Positions 33,737 to 42,471 of a stretch of 64,000 bases of DNA are shown here, piece by piece. Under the pieces are notes generated by a model, which saw only the letters and a list, made by a program, of their open reading frames with translations, was not told where the DNA came from and searched no databases. The stretch is from Leptospiraceae bacterium (GTDB taxonomy: Bacteria; Spirochaetota; Leptospiria; Leptospirales; Leptospiraceae). The stretch is from NCBI GenBank assembly GCA_022402465.1, contig JAKRSH010000042.1, positions 1 through 64,000 of the forward strand, read 5' to 3'. Position 1 is the stretch's first letter. Each line of letters opens with the position of its first letter. The position numbers were made by a program, and so were the translations under genes.

Positions 33737-34492
33737 CTAAATATTCAGTTTACGAAAAATAAAGGAAGGAATGTTGCGAATGATAAGTCCGACCAAAGCC
33801 CATCTTCCTGGGACGTAGAATTCTTCTGAACCTGAGGAAATTTTTTGTATAATAATTTTTGCAGCAGCTTCTGGAGTAATTGGTTTTAGAAATCCCTTGT
33901 CTGGTACCTTGGCATCCTTAAGCATATCTGTAGAAACAAAACCAGGTTTGATTGTTACAATTTGTACGCCTTTGACGGCTAAGCGATTTCTAAGTGCTTC
34001 AAGGTAGGTGTTTAAGGCTGACTTAGAGGTATTGTAGACAGGAGCTCCCCTTCTTCCACGGTCTCCTGCAATCGACGAAATTCCAGCTATCATGCCTTTG
34101 CCGATTGATTGAAAGTATTCTGCTGCTGGATTCAAAATTGCAATCGCACCAAGTAAATTCGTATTAATCATAGCAATGTCTTTATCTGTTGAGAACTCAT
34201 CTGGTGCCACAGTTGGCATAACTCCTGAGGCATAATAAATTCCATCAATGCTTCCGAATTCTTTTAGAATCTTCGCGAATACTGTTTTCGCTGAGGCAAA
34301 AAGTGTTGAGTCGTACTTGACGGTTAAGGCAATACGATTCTTGGGATCTGTGTTGAACTTGCTTGCAAATTCCTTGAGTACTTTATCTCTACGAGCAAGT
34401 AAGGCTACTTGGTTGCCTTCTGAAAGAAGCTGTTCGGCTAATGCTTTTCCGATTCCGCTAGATGCACCGACGACTATGAATTTTTTTCCCAT
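33737..34492 (-). CDS. DprE2-like short-chain dehydrogenase/reductase
   Basis: This 251-residue SDR has the NAD(P)-binding motif 'GASSGIG' near residues 8-14, 'SSIAGDRG' with the catalytic Ser, and the active-site 'YNTSKSALN' (Tyr-x3-Lys). The C-terminus '[14 protein letters not shown]' closely resembles the end of mycobacterial DprE2 ('IPRSIFRKLPI'), from memory. DprE2 reduces the keto sugar made by DprE1, and the DprE1-like gene follows by 8 bp. ATG 34492 has GGTAG upstream. It diverges from the YacP-like gene. Confidence 0.85.
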   Translation of the reverse strand: MGKKFIVVGASSGIGKALAEQLLSEGNQVALLARRDKVLKEFASKFNTDPKNRIALTVKYDSTLFASAKTVFAKILKEFGSIDGIYYASGVMPTVAPDEFSTDKDIAMINTNLLGAIAILNPAAEYFQSIGKGMIAGISSIAGDRGRRGAPVYNTSKSALNTYLEALRNRLAVKGVQIVTIKPGFVSTDMLKDAKVPDKGFLKPITPEAAAKIIIQKISSGSEEFYVPGRWALVGLIIRNIPSFIFRKLNI

Positions 34493-34553
34493 ACTACCTT
34501 TTTTTTCCTGGAATCTTCTTTAGCAAGCTGTATTCTTCTGAATAAGAGATACA

Positions 34554-35060
34554 ATGAAAGTTCTAATTGATGCTTTAAATTTAATCTATAAATTTCCTGA
34601 TTTGGAACTTTGCATGTATGAGGATCGTTTGGATGAGGCAAAATCTGGGCTTCTGAAGATTTTGCAAGATTGCTCTAGAAAGTGGAAGGATTATGAGTTT
34701 ATCATATTCATCGATGGCCAAAGAATCAAAGGGGATTATGAAACCTACCAAGAAAAAGCCAATGGAATGGATGTGTTTTATAGTCATGAGAAAGAAGCCG
34801 ATGATTTAATTCGAGAATATATTAAAGAAAATCCATTTCCAAATCGCTTAACACTCATTACATCAGATAAAAAGATTTTACAGTATGCAAGACAATTTAA
34901 AGTGAAATATTACACCTCAGAACAATTTTCTGAGATGATACGACTTCTGTTAAATGAGGAAGCAAGCGAAGATCCTGACTCTAAACCAATTGAAAGGGTA
35001 TCAGAAGATTTAGAACATTGGTATAATGTTTTTACTCAGCATCAATCACAAACCAAGTAA
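34554..35060 (+). CDS. YacP-like NYN domain ribonuclease-type protein
   Basis: This 168-residue protein resembles YacP (DUF901, NYN/PIN-like nuclease family). Seen: 'VLIDALNLIYKFP' at the N-terminus with a metal-ligand Asp, 'FIIFIDGQRIKG', 'HEKEADDLIREYI' and 'LITSDKKILQYAR', which together give the acidic cluster of the fold. Related proteins cut RNA (Rae1 cuts mRNA on ribosomes). It reads into a convergent PP2C gene, with a 29-bp overlap of the two 3' ends (35032-35060). No signal peptide; cytoplasmic. Confidence 0.8.
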   Translation: MKVLIDALNLIYKFPDLELCMYEDRLDEAKSGLLKILQDCSRKWKDYEFIIFIDGQRIKGDYETYQEKANGMDVFYSHEKEADDLIREYIKENPFPNRLTLITSDKKILQYARQFKVKYYTSEQFSEMIRLLLNEEASEDPDSKPIERVSEDLEHWYNVFTQHQSQTK

Positions 35061-36849
35061 TATCATCTGGATATCTTCTACCTTCAGAGTGAGATAGAAT
35101 TTCTGATTCCAACTTAGTTGAAAATTCTTCTATAGAAAGATGTCCATTATTGGATACAAAATTTTGGATACTTTCTTCTCCGTAAGGAACATTTGCTGGA
35201 TTCATAACATCCATCAAGCCATCAGTAAAAAGAAAGAACCTGGAATTAGAATTATAAGAAAGAGAGATGATTTTTAAAAATTTATCTGTGTTAAGCGGTA
35301 ATCCTAAGACTGGATTCAATTTATCAAAGATTTGAGTGCCCTTTTCCTTTTTTTTCTCTTGGTAGATAAGACCAGGATGTCCTGCATTTGCATAATCAAT
35401 TCGTTTTTCTTTTGTATTGAAAACTATAAAGTGAAGGGGTACTATTGATTTGCCTGGAGGAAGATTTTCTTTGATGCTTACTGCTAACTTTTTTAAAATA
35501 TCTAAGTAATCATTGCTAGTTGCTGTAATTTGAAGAAACAAGACTTTCACAACTGTCATCATCATTGCAGCTTGCAAGCCATGACCAATTACATCTGCCA
35601 TTACAAATAAATACCTATCATCATCTAATTGAATGAAATCATAGTAATCACCACCTACTTGGTAGTAAGGTTTATAAAAAACTTTGAATTTGAGTCCATT
35701 AAAATCCGCCTTATCATTTGGCAAATATTCTTCCTGAATGGTTTTAGCCATTTCCATTTCTTGCTCAAACATAAGTTTCTTTGCCGTCAAATCTCTTAGT
35801 ATGATAGAATACCCTTCTGGATCGGAACTTTCCCCGAACCAAGGAGAGAGAGTCACTTCCCAGGTTTTATCTCTTTGGATTTCCCAAACATACTTCATGA
35901 TATTTGTTTTAGAAGTATTCATTCTGAATTGAGAATCCTTATTAATTTCAATATGAAGGTCAGGGTTTTCTTCGAAGATTTGATTTAAAATTTTATTAGC
36001 TGCAATAATCTTCAACTCCTTGGTGACTATTGCTGCACCAATTGGAAGATTATCCACAAAAGAAGATAATTTATTTTTCTCTTTTTTCAATTCTGCCATA
36101 TAACGGGCGATAAAATAAGAAACAGAAGTTACAAAAATGATAATTAGAATAAAACTTAATCCAATGCGAATTAATCCAATGCGCACCTTTGATATAATTT
36201 CATTCTTAGATTTAATAATAATTAAATGGAAGGGCAGGGTAGGCATTCTAGATGAAATTACAAAGTGGGAATCTGAAGATTTTCTAAATAGAGAGAGGAA
36301 GCTTAGATTTTTATTTCCTTCAATGATTTGTTTGGATGCTTGGTTAATTTGAAAATTATCCTCAATAACACTTGAAACTCCTTTTTGATCAATATTATTG
36401 AGAATAATAATGATTTCTTGTGGGCTTGTTAGATCAGAATCTAACATTTTATCGATTAGAAAATCAGCATGGAATTTCCAAATTTCAATTTCAGAACCAA
36501 TTTTCCTTTGGAAATGAAAATACGGACTTTCAGACTCCCAAACAATTTTCAGTATGGGTTCTAGGCTGGTCTTTTGGTTGCTTGCAATTCTATAATTACT
36601 AAGCCATTCCTTAGAATTTCTGGATGGATAGATTCTATCTTTGATAGAACTTTCAAGGCTTGCTGAAATAGCTTTTGATTTTACAAGAAGTTCATCCTCT
36701 TCTTTTTCGATGAGGGATGAATAAAAATTTTGAACAAGAAACAAAGAAAAAACTGTTAAAGGAAGGGTAAAAAAAAGGGAAAAAAGAATTAAATAATATA
36801 TAAAAAACTTCGATTGGAGCTTGATTTTAAATTGGTTTAGCTTTGACAT
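35032..36849 (-). CDS. Membrane sensor with PAS-like and SpoIIE (PP2C) phosphatase domains
   Basis: This 605-residue protein has a first span (about 15-35), an extracytoplasmic sensor (about 36-225), a second span (about 228-248), a PAS-like region (about 260-365, 'SFVDNLPIGAAIVTKELKIIAANKILNQIFEENPD') and a PP2C/SpoIIE domain with intact 'VGGDYYDF', 'ADVIGHGLQAAM', 'FTDGLMDVM' and 'DDITWFVID'. It probably dephosphorylates a Ser/Thr-phosphorylated partner. Its 3' end overlaps the convergent YacP-like gene by 29 bp. The upstream OmpL47-like gene ends 45 bp away on the same strand. Confidence 0.92.
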   Translation of the reverse strand: MSKLNQFKIKLQSKFFIYYLILFSLFFTLPLTVFSLFLVQNFYSSLIEKEEDELLVKSKAISASLESSIKDRIYPSRNSKEWLSNYRIASNQKTSLEPILKIVWESESPYFHFQRKIGSEIEIWKFHADFLIDKMLDSDLTSPQEIIIILNNIDQKGVSSVIEDNFQINQASKQIIEGNKNLSFLSLFRKSSDSHFVISSRMPTLPFHLIIIKSKNEIISKVRIGLIRIGLSFILIIIFVTSVSYFIARYMAELKKEKNKLSSFVDNLPIGAAIVTKELKIIAANKILNQIFEENPDLHIEINKDSQFRMNTSKTNIMKYVWEIQRDKTWEVTLSPWFGESSDPEGYSIILRDLTAKKLMFEQEMEMAKTIQEEYLPNDKADFNGLKFKVFYKPYYQVGGDYYDFIQLDDDRYLFVMADVIGHGLQAAMMMTVVKVLFLQITATSNDYLDILKKLAVSIKENLPPGKSIVPLHFIVFNTKEKRIDYANAGHPGLIYQEKKKEKGTQIFDKLNPVLGLPLNTDKFLKIISLSYNSNSRFFLFTDGLMDVMNPANVPYGEESIQNFVSNNGHLSIEEFSTKLESEILSHSEGRRYPDDITWFVIDAE

Positions 36850-36894
36850 TCTTTGATTCTAAATCGCTTCAATTTGGACATAAGAAAATCTAAT

Positions 36895-37797
36895 CTAATC
36901 AATGTATGAAAATAGATAAGTTCTAATCTCCTCTTGATTGCCAACCTTATCTACAGAGTAGTATTGAATCTGAAATCCTGATTTGCAGAAGTTGATGCCG
37001 TCGTTGATATCAATTGGCTCAAGAAATTTACTATATTCCGTTTCCTTACCATTGATACATACAAATCTATAATTTGTAAAGTCAATTCCACTCACTTCAT
37101 CCTTTGCATTCAATTTAAATTTAGTCTTACCTGAAATAAATCCTTCTGGAAATAAATTATTATCAGAACTTATAAATTCAAGCTCCGTTAAAGGGGATCG
37201 AATATCAACTATGAAATTCACTGATTTAGTTGATTCTTTGTTTCCTATTCTATCGACAGAGTAATAATCCATTTGGTATTCACCATCTTTTATGAACCTT
37301 AATCCCTTCTCAGAATAAGTGTTCCAATCTCCACCATTCAATCTGTAAAATGTTTTATCGATACCAACTTCAGATTTAGAGATTTCAAAACCTACTTTAT
37401 CCCCATTTAGATAAAAAGTTTTCTCTCCATTTTTTTCTAAAACAATAAACACATCATCAGATTTTATTGGTTTTTTCTCTTCCAATTTGATTTTAGAAAT
37501 TGATTTAGATTTGTTGAAGTCGCTTACCTTAAGATTATCTGACCAAAAGCCTTTTGAATTGTATCTTCCAATTGCTCTGAGTCTGAACATTTCGTACGGT
37601 ATTGATTCTTTATTTTTGTAATACTTTCCCTTAAATATCTCTGAGCGTGGTTCCTTTCCATTTGTAAAGAACTCAATTTCATATTCATTGCCTTCCTCAG
37701 ATTCAATGATAAATTCCATTTCGGCAAAGATCACTTGAAATGGAATTAAAATCATCAAACAAACAATAGTTATTAAGATTCTCTTCATTGTTTTCAT
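36895..37797 (-). CDS. Exported protein with OmpL47-type repeats
   Basis: The 300-residue product has a signal peptide (about residues 1-25) and repeated beta-rich units of the OmpL47 type, recognised by 'YYSVDRIGNKE' (about residue 180) and 'YYSVDKVGNQE' (about 280) at the end of each unit, each preceded by 'TFYRLNGG' or a 'SGIDFTNYRF'-like start. Such repeats occur in leptospiral surface proteins. ATG 37797 (or the in-frame ATG at 37788) follows the LysM-FecR stop by 7 bp, so it forms an operon with it. No lipobox. It is likely surface-exposed or periplasmic (inference). Confidence 0.8.
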   Translation of the reverse strand: MKTMKRILITIVCLMILIPFQVIFAEMEFIIESEEGNEYEIEFFTNGKEPRSEIFKGKYYKNKESIPYEMFRLRAIGRYNSKGFWSDNLKVSDFNKSKSISKIKLEEKKPIKSDDVFIVLEKNGEKTFYLNGDKVGFEISKSEVGIDKTFYRLNGGDWNTYSEKGLRFIKDGEYQMDYYSVDRIGNKESTKSVNFIVDIRSPLTELEFISSDNNLFPEGFISGKTKFKLNAKDEVSGIDFTNYRFVCINGKETEYSKFLEPIDINDGINFCKSGFQIQYYSVDKVGNQEEIRTYLFSYID

Positions 37798-37804
37798 CCC
37801 AATT

Positions 37805-38605
37805 TCATTCCTTAGAAATTTTAGGTGGATCAGGAATTTTAAATGGTTCTAGGGGAGGTTTTCCTTTCTCTACAAAGGTTGCATATCCTTGTGGGACATC
37901 TACGGTTTTGTTTTCTGCTGAAACCTCAACTAGACCTTCAAAACAAGAAATTGTTGAGTTATCTTTAGGATCCAAATCAACTCGAAATTCTGTGCCTCTA
38001 ACGCCTGCTATTGAAGAGGGAGTTATGATTCTTAATTTTTCTTCTTGTTTTTGTTGGGATGATTTAAAAAGTTTTGAGACAAAGGCATCAATACTTCCCT
38101 TCCTTAAGAAAATGGAAGGAGGATCTTTATCTGATTTTAGTGCATTTATCTGTACTAAAGTGTTTTCATGAATTCTTATCAATCCTGTACCTTGGACTTG
38201 AAGATCAACTTTCGCATTCGAAAGCGTACGAACTGTATCTAAGGGAAACAAGCCTTGCTTTTGTTTTAGGCTATTCCATTCCTGGCTTCCTTCTCCTTCC
38301 TTATAATCAACCTGTCCTTTGATGAAATCAGCAGAAGCTATGGGTTCTTTTCCTAAGTGGGCTGGGATCAATAATTCAAGTCCAGGACGAATGAGATTGG
38401 GGTTGGGAATATTGTTGTATTTGAGAAGTTCTCTCCAACGACTTGGGTTAGAAAGGTGGGTTTTAGCAATTACAGAAAGTGTCTCCCCCTTCTTTACAAT
38501 TATTTTCTTAACACCCAGTTTTTCTGTAGATGGTTCAGCATAAAGAGAGAGAATTAGAAAAAATGTTAAGCTAATGCTTGGAAGTATGGATTTGTATTTC
38601 TGCAT
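37805..38605 (-). CDS. LysM and FecR domain protein
   Basis: This 266-residue exported protein has a signal peptide (about 1-23), a LysM peptidoglycan-binding domain (about 31-80, 'IVKKGETLSVIAKTHLSNPSRWRELLKYNNI', 'IRPGLELLIP') and a FecR-type domain (about 90-255) with 'TRVDLQVQG'-like strands and the signature 'ITPSSIAGVRGTEFRVDL'. LysM anchors the protein to the wall; FecR domains act as sensors or scaffolds. The pair with an OmpL47-type protein 7 bp downstream suggests an envelope-anchored module. AAGGA precedes ATG 38605. Confidence 0.88.
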   Translation of the reverse strand: MQKYKSILPSISLTFFLILSLYAEPSTEKLGVKKIIVKKGETLSVIAKTHLSNPSRWRELLKYNNIPNPNLIRPGLELLIPAHLGKEPIASADFIKGQVDYKEGEGSQEWNSLKQKQGLFPLDTVRTLSNAKVDLQVQGTGLIRIHENTLVQINALKSDKDPPSIFLRKGSIDAFVSKLFKSSQQKQEEKLRIITPSSIAGVRGTEFRVDLDPKDNSTISCFEGLVEVSAENKTVDVPQGYATFVEKGKPPLEPFKIPDPPKISKE

Positions 38606-38690
38606 TTGGTTCCTTTTGTGAAAGATTCTATTAGAGATTGACAGGATTTCGGTTTATTTCCAAAGTATTTTAAAAAGTTCAACCCATACA

Positions 38691-40172
38691 ATGCTCTTTA
38701 ATTCTATATCATTTCTTTTCTTTTTTTCCTTTGTTTATCTAGTATATTGGAGTATCCCTGAAAAAAACCGCAAAGCATTTTTATTGCTTTCAGGGATTGT
38801 TTTTTACTCATTTTTCTCTTGGGCACTCTCATTTCACTTTTTAATCACTGTCGGAATAAACTATTATTTCTATAGATGTATCATTCGGTTTAAAGATGAA
38901 AAATGGCCTCTTAGAACTGCTGTAATTTTAAATATACTGAATTTAGGATTTTTTAAATACTTTTACTTCTTCAATAGAGTCATTGCAGACGCTACGGGCT
39001 ACCCTTTTTTTGAAGGTATTTCAAGTTTCGTACATATTGCACTTCCCATGGCAATTAGTTTTTACAGCTTCCAAATGATTGCAGCAGCTGTTGACACAAA
39101 ACGAAATATTCCTTCCAAACCTGTTTCCGCCTTTGATTACTATCTTTTCGTTGTTTTCTTTCCTGTTTTGATCGCAGGTCCCATTATGAGGATGGGAGAT
39201 TTTTTCCCTAATCTATCTCAATTAAAACCAGAAAGCGATAAGGTCTATAGAGCAAGTTATCTAATGATGGCGGGTTTAATCAAAAAGGTATTAGTCGCCG
39301 ACCCTATCTCCTCAACAATCCAGCCTATTTTTGCTGAACCAGGTATTTATGATAGTTATTCCTTATTTATGGCTGGGATTTGTTATTCCATTCAAGTGTA
39401 TTGCGACTTTTCCGGTTTAACTGACATGGCTAGATCGGTTGCTCTTTTTCTGGGATTTGATATCCCTGAGAATTTTAAAGCACCCTTCTTTTCGACTTCA
39501 GGCAGCGAGCTATGGAAAAGATGGCACATAACACTCTCACTATGGTTGAGAGATTACATTTACTTTCCATTAGGCGGATCACGTGTGTCTGAATGGCGAG
39601 GTTATTTCAATTTAATTGTAACTATGACCTTGGGAGGCTTTTGGCATGGAGCCGATTATACCTTTGTAGTCTGGGGTTTTTATTGGGGAGTTATTCTTTC
39701 AGCAGAAAGAATGCTTGAAGATAAATACAAACTTCCACTGACCCCACAGAAAAGTTTCCCTCTCAAAGTATTTAAAGCAAGTATTGTATTTGTTCTTTTC
39801 TCAATCAGTGGATTGATGTTTCGTTCCAATGACGCTGCTTCCATGGTTTTACTTTTCCAAGGACTCATAACAAACTCTTCAAATTTTATTTTGGATTCTC
39901 TATCATCCGGCTCAAGCCAATGGGTACAGCAAGCAGGATCTATAGTTGGTGGGACTGACTTTTTCATTATGGAAAGAATTTCTAATTTAGAGAGAGTTTC
40001 CTATATGTTTACAGTGATGGTGCTTTTCCATTGGGTTCAATATTCTCCTGAGATTTTAACGAAATTTCGTAAGCATGATGCATGGATGATGCCAGTGCTT
40101 GGTGCTATTACGATACTAATGCTTGCTATGCTATCCCAAGATGGAGGAGAGTTCATTTACTACAAATTTTAA
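38691..40172 (+). CDS. MBOAT family O-acyltransferase (AlgI-like)
   Basis: This 493-residue membrane-bound O-acyltransferase has about 11 spans. Seen: 'LFNSISFLFFFSFVYLVYWSIP' opening, 'GYFKYFYFF'-type segment, 'VYCDFSGLTDMARSVALFLGF', 'LWKRWHITLSLWLRDYIYFPLGGSR' and 'GGFWHGADYTFVVWG' with catalytic His319. AlgI-type enzymes move acyl groups through the membrane to a periplasmic partner that acylates sugars. The next gene, an SGNH-like protein starting 2 nt after the stop, is a likely partner. The substrate here is unknown; surface polysaccharide or LPS is a guess. Confidence 0.9.
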   Translation: MLFNSISFLFFFSFVYLVYWSIPEKNRKAFLLLSGIVFYSFFSWALSFHFLITVGINYYFYRCIIRFKDEKWPLRTAVILNILNLGFFKYFYFFNRVIADATGYPFFEGISSFVHIALPMAISFYSFQMIAAAVDTKRNIPSKPVSAFDYYLFVVFFPVLIAGPIMRMGDFFPNLSQLKPESDKVYRASYLMMAGLIKKVLVADPISSTIQPIFAEPGIYDSYSLFMAGICYSIQVYCDFSGLTDMARSVALFLGFDIPENFKAPFFSTSGSELWKRWHITLSLWLRDYIYFPLGGSRVSEWRGYFNLIVTMTLGGFWHGADYTFVVWGFYWGVILSAERMLEDKYKLPLTPQKSFPLKVFKASIVFVLFSISGLMFRSNDAASMVLLFQGLITNSSNFILDSLSSGSSQWVQQAGSIVGGTDFFIMERISNLERVSYMFTVMVLFHWVQYSPEILTKFRKHDAWMMPVLGAITILMLAMLSQDGGEFIYYKF

Positions 40173-40173
40173 T

Positions 40174-41259
40174 ATGACACTGATAAAAAATAAATTCATA
40201 CTCGCTCCTTTTTTAGCTTTTATCTTAGCCTTTATCTTGGATAAGGTTTTGCTTTCGGAGAATATCCAGACATATTTTTCAAAGACTATGTCCGAGATCA
40301 ATTACTCTCAAAAGGAAGAATTGTATGATGAGCTCAAAGCATATTTGAAACAAGAGAATCACCGTAAAGTTTTAGTATATTTTGGAACTTCTAGAGCCTT
40401 GCTTTTTGAAAACAATTATATTGAATCTGAATTCAAAGATTGGACTTTGTTTAATTTTTCTGTACCAGGTGGAACTCCTGATTATACCTTGTATTGGCTT
40501 GAAAGATTCCAAGAGGATAAGGTTAAACCTAACTTTGTATTATTGGATCAATCCGTAGAAGCTTATAATTCTGCTGCTGTAATCAGCCTAGATGATGTTC
40601 TCACCAATGGACTCAGTGTATCATTTGTACTCAGACATTCCAAAAATTATTCATCCTCAGAAATTTCTACCTTACTTGCCAAGAGAATGTTTAAGACCTA
40701 CCACTATCGCCCCAAGATGGCAACTGTTCTTGCGAGAGTGAAAGATGATTTTGCTATTTTAAAAAGCTATCGTGAACTTCGCGCGGGACTTAAGAAAAGC
40801 CTTAAAGATGGGAAAGGATCTGCTATGACTCCAGGAACTTCTTCTGGAATCATGCCCGATGAAATGCTCAAGAAGTCTTCCTGGGGAGATTTCCATTCTT
40901 ACATGGTTCCATATCATTTCAAAGACCAACCCATGTATTTTCTAGGTCTATCTTATCAGATTCTAGATGAAATGAATATTCCCCATGCAGCAATTTGGGT
41001 TCGTTTATCTAGACCATATTATACATTGATTCAAAATGAACTGGTAACAACCAAAAGCAAAGAAAAATCTACCGTCTATAATCTTTGGTTTCCAGAGATA
41101 TCAAAATTTCAGAAAGAGCATAAAGTTGATTTATGGAATATGAATGATGATCCTAATTACAATTGTGATTTGTTCTTGGACTCTGGTCATATGTCACCTG
41201 CATGTTACAAGGATTATACGAATTATATATTTAACCAACTAAAGAAATCGGGCAATTGA
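40174..41259 (+). CDS. DUF1574-like/SGNH-fold partner of MBOAT
   Basis: The 361-residue product starts at ATG 40174, just after the MBOAT stop (upstream in-frame codons at 40123 and 40141 would overlap it). One N-terminal span (about residues 8-24) anchors a periplasmic domain. Seen: 'VLVYFGTSRALLF' (Ser/GDS-like nucleophile region) and a C-terminal 'DLFLDSGHMSPACY' (Asp/His pair), which fits an SGNH hydrolase/acyltransferase fold as in AlgJ/AlgX or the DUF1574 family of Leptospira. It probably takes the acyl group from the MBOAT protein to a sugar. Confidence 0.75.
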   Translation: MTLIKNKFILAPFLAFILAFILDKVLLSENIQTYFSKTMSEINYSQKEELYDELKAYLKQENHRKVLVYFGTSRALLFENNYIESEFKDWTLFNFSVPGGTPDYTLYWLERFQEDKVKPNFVLLDQSVEAYNSAAVISLDDVLTNGLSVSFVLRHSKNYSSSEISTLLAKRMFKTYHYRPKMATVLARVKDDFAILKSYRELRAGLKKSLKDGKGSAMTPGTSSGIMPDEMLKKSSWGDFHSYMVPYHFKDQPMYFLGLSYQILDEMNIPHAAIWVRLSRPYYTLIQNELVTTKSKEKSTVYNLWFPEISKFQKEHKVDLWNMNDDPNYNCDLFLDSGHMSPACYKDYTNYIFNQLKKSGN

Positions 41260-41339
41260 TTTTCTAACAGAACTAAGACGATTATTTAAAAAATAAATTA
41301 TTTAGCTAAGACACTCAGAGGGCAAAGGATTTGAATAAA

Positions 41340-41717
41340 ATGGGTTTAACAATAACAATTATCACATTGGTTGTATCAACAATTTTTTTAGTTTTTCGAT
41401 TCTCAAATCGAAATGTAAAATTAGGTGGATCGAGTGCAGCACAGCAAGCACATTCTAAAATTCAAGAAGGTGCCACCATCATTGATGTAAGATCAAGTAT
41501 AGAATACGCTGTCTCATCTTTTCCAGGATCTATCAATATTCCTGTAGCTGATATATCTGACAAATTAAATTCTATTCCAAAGGATAAGCCCATAGTTGTT
41601 TATTGTGCTTCTGGAGGAAGATCTGCTTCAGCAAGGGACATTTTGATCCGAAATGGTTTTTCTGATGTAACAAACGCAGGTGGGCTTAGTGATTTAGAAG
41701 CAGCTTCGCAAAAGTAG
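41340..41717 (+). CDS. Membrane-anchored rhodanese-like protein
   Basis: The product is 125 residues from ATG 41340, with AAGGA about 10 nt upstream; an earlier TTG at 41331 is less likely because the site would be too close. A span (about residues 2-20) is followed by a rhodanese domain: 'GATIIDVRSSIEYAVSSFPGSINIPV' and active-site loop 'YCASGGRSASA' with the catalytic Cys. The domain probably faces the periplasm. It could act in sulfur transfer or thiol repair; no partner is clear. Confidence 0.85.
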   Translation: MGLTITIITLVVSTIFLVFRFSNRNVKLGGSSAAQQAHSKIQEGATIIDVRSSIEYAVSSFPGSINIPVADISDKLNSIPKDKPIVVYCASGGRSASARDILIRNGFSDVTNAGGLSDLEAASQK

Positions 41718-41779
41718 TTTGAATTGATTTAGGAAATGAAATATTTGATTCCTTCTAAAGCCAGAGACTGCTTGAACTA

Positions 41780-41816
41780 GATTTAGAAAATAAGTCAATT
41801 CAAGATTTTCTAAATC
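41780..41816. terminator. Perfect 12-bp hairpin between convergent genes
   Basis: GATTTAGAAAAT (41780-41791) pairs perfectly with ATTTTCTAAATC (41805-41816) around a 13-nt loop. It lies between the rhodanese stop (41717) and the cupin stop (41849), so it may end transcripts from both sides although neither side has a run of T. Confidence 0.5.
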
Positions 41817-41848
41817 AATAATTCTATTAAGCTTCAATTGGGAAATTT

Positions 41849-42220
41849 CTACACGTCCTCTCTGTGAACAGCTTCAATTGAGAATGCTGGAGTGCAAATT
41901 GCCCAGTATTCTGCCTCTTCTTCGAAAGGGTTTGAATATCTAACCCTCGTTCCTTTTTTGATGAGGATGGATTCTCCTGCTGAGACAGTTACTTTTTCAC
42001 CCTCAATTTCAAGAATCTTTTTCCCTCTAAGCATCAAGGTATATTCATCAAAGTCAGGAGTTTGGAAAGGTTCCGACCAACCAGGAGGTGCAATCATATG
42101 TGCTATACTTATATCGGAGGAATTAGTTGCCACTTTGCCAAAATGTTCTAGAATCATTTTCAGATCTGGCACTGGGATTGGGCTTGGATTGTTCTGGTGG
42201 AAAAATTTTTGTGATTTCAT
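41849..42220 (-). CDS. Cupin-domain protein
   Basis: This 123-residue single cupin has the two conserved motifs: 'APPGWSEPFQTPDFDEYTLMLRGKKILEIEGEKVTV' (motif 1, though with few His) and 'ESILIKKGTRVRYSNPFEEEAEYWAICTPAF' (motif 2). The metal-binding His cluster is largely missing, so metal-dependent catalysis is doubtful. Small cupins of this type often accompany ethanolamine or amino-acid uptake genes, and an ethanolamine-permease-like gene diverges from it 251 bp away. Cytoplasmic. Confidence 0.8.
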   Translation of the reverse strand: MKSQKFFHQNNPSPIPVPDLKMILEHFGKVATNSSDISIAHMIAPPGWSEPFQTPDFDEYTLMLRGKKILEIEGEKVTVSAGESILIKKGTRVRYSNPFEEEAEYWAICTPAFSIEAVHREDV

Positions 42221-42345
42221 AAATGCTCTTTTAAATTTCTTATTAGACTAAAACTAAATTTTATAATTATCATAACTAATTCAATTTTCTGTGATTTTCC
42301 TTTTTCAATCCTATGGTGAGTCTATGTAAAAAAAAAAGAATCTAA

Positions 42346-42373
42346 TTCATAAATTATATATTTTATTTATGAA
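42346..42373. promoter_or_regulatory. A/T-rich inverted repeat next to an A-tract upstream of the permease
   Basis: TTCATAAA (42346-42353) and TTTATGAA (42366-42373) form a perfect 8-bp inverted repeat with a 12-nt A/T spacer, following a run of ten A (about 42328-42337). It lies in the largest intergenic gap (42221-42471) between the cupin and permease genes and may be a regulator site. No clear promoter boxes were found in this gap. Confidence 0.3.
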
Positions 42374-42471
42374 AATACAAATTTCACTTTTCATTCTGCG
42401 ATTGTGCCATATCTTAAGAGCTTGTTAATGTTTTTGAGAAACTTTAAGATAATCAATTAGGATTTATAAGA

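Noticed and set aside
38638-38643. TTGACA as a -35 box for the MBOAT gene
   Set aside because: The nearest A/T-rich hexamers are 19-22 nt away and poor matches, so no promoter is called.
42369-42428. 19-codon frame starting with ATG in the permease leader
   Set aside because: No ribosome-binding site and no recognisable sequence; it is probably chance.
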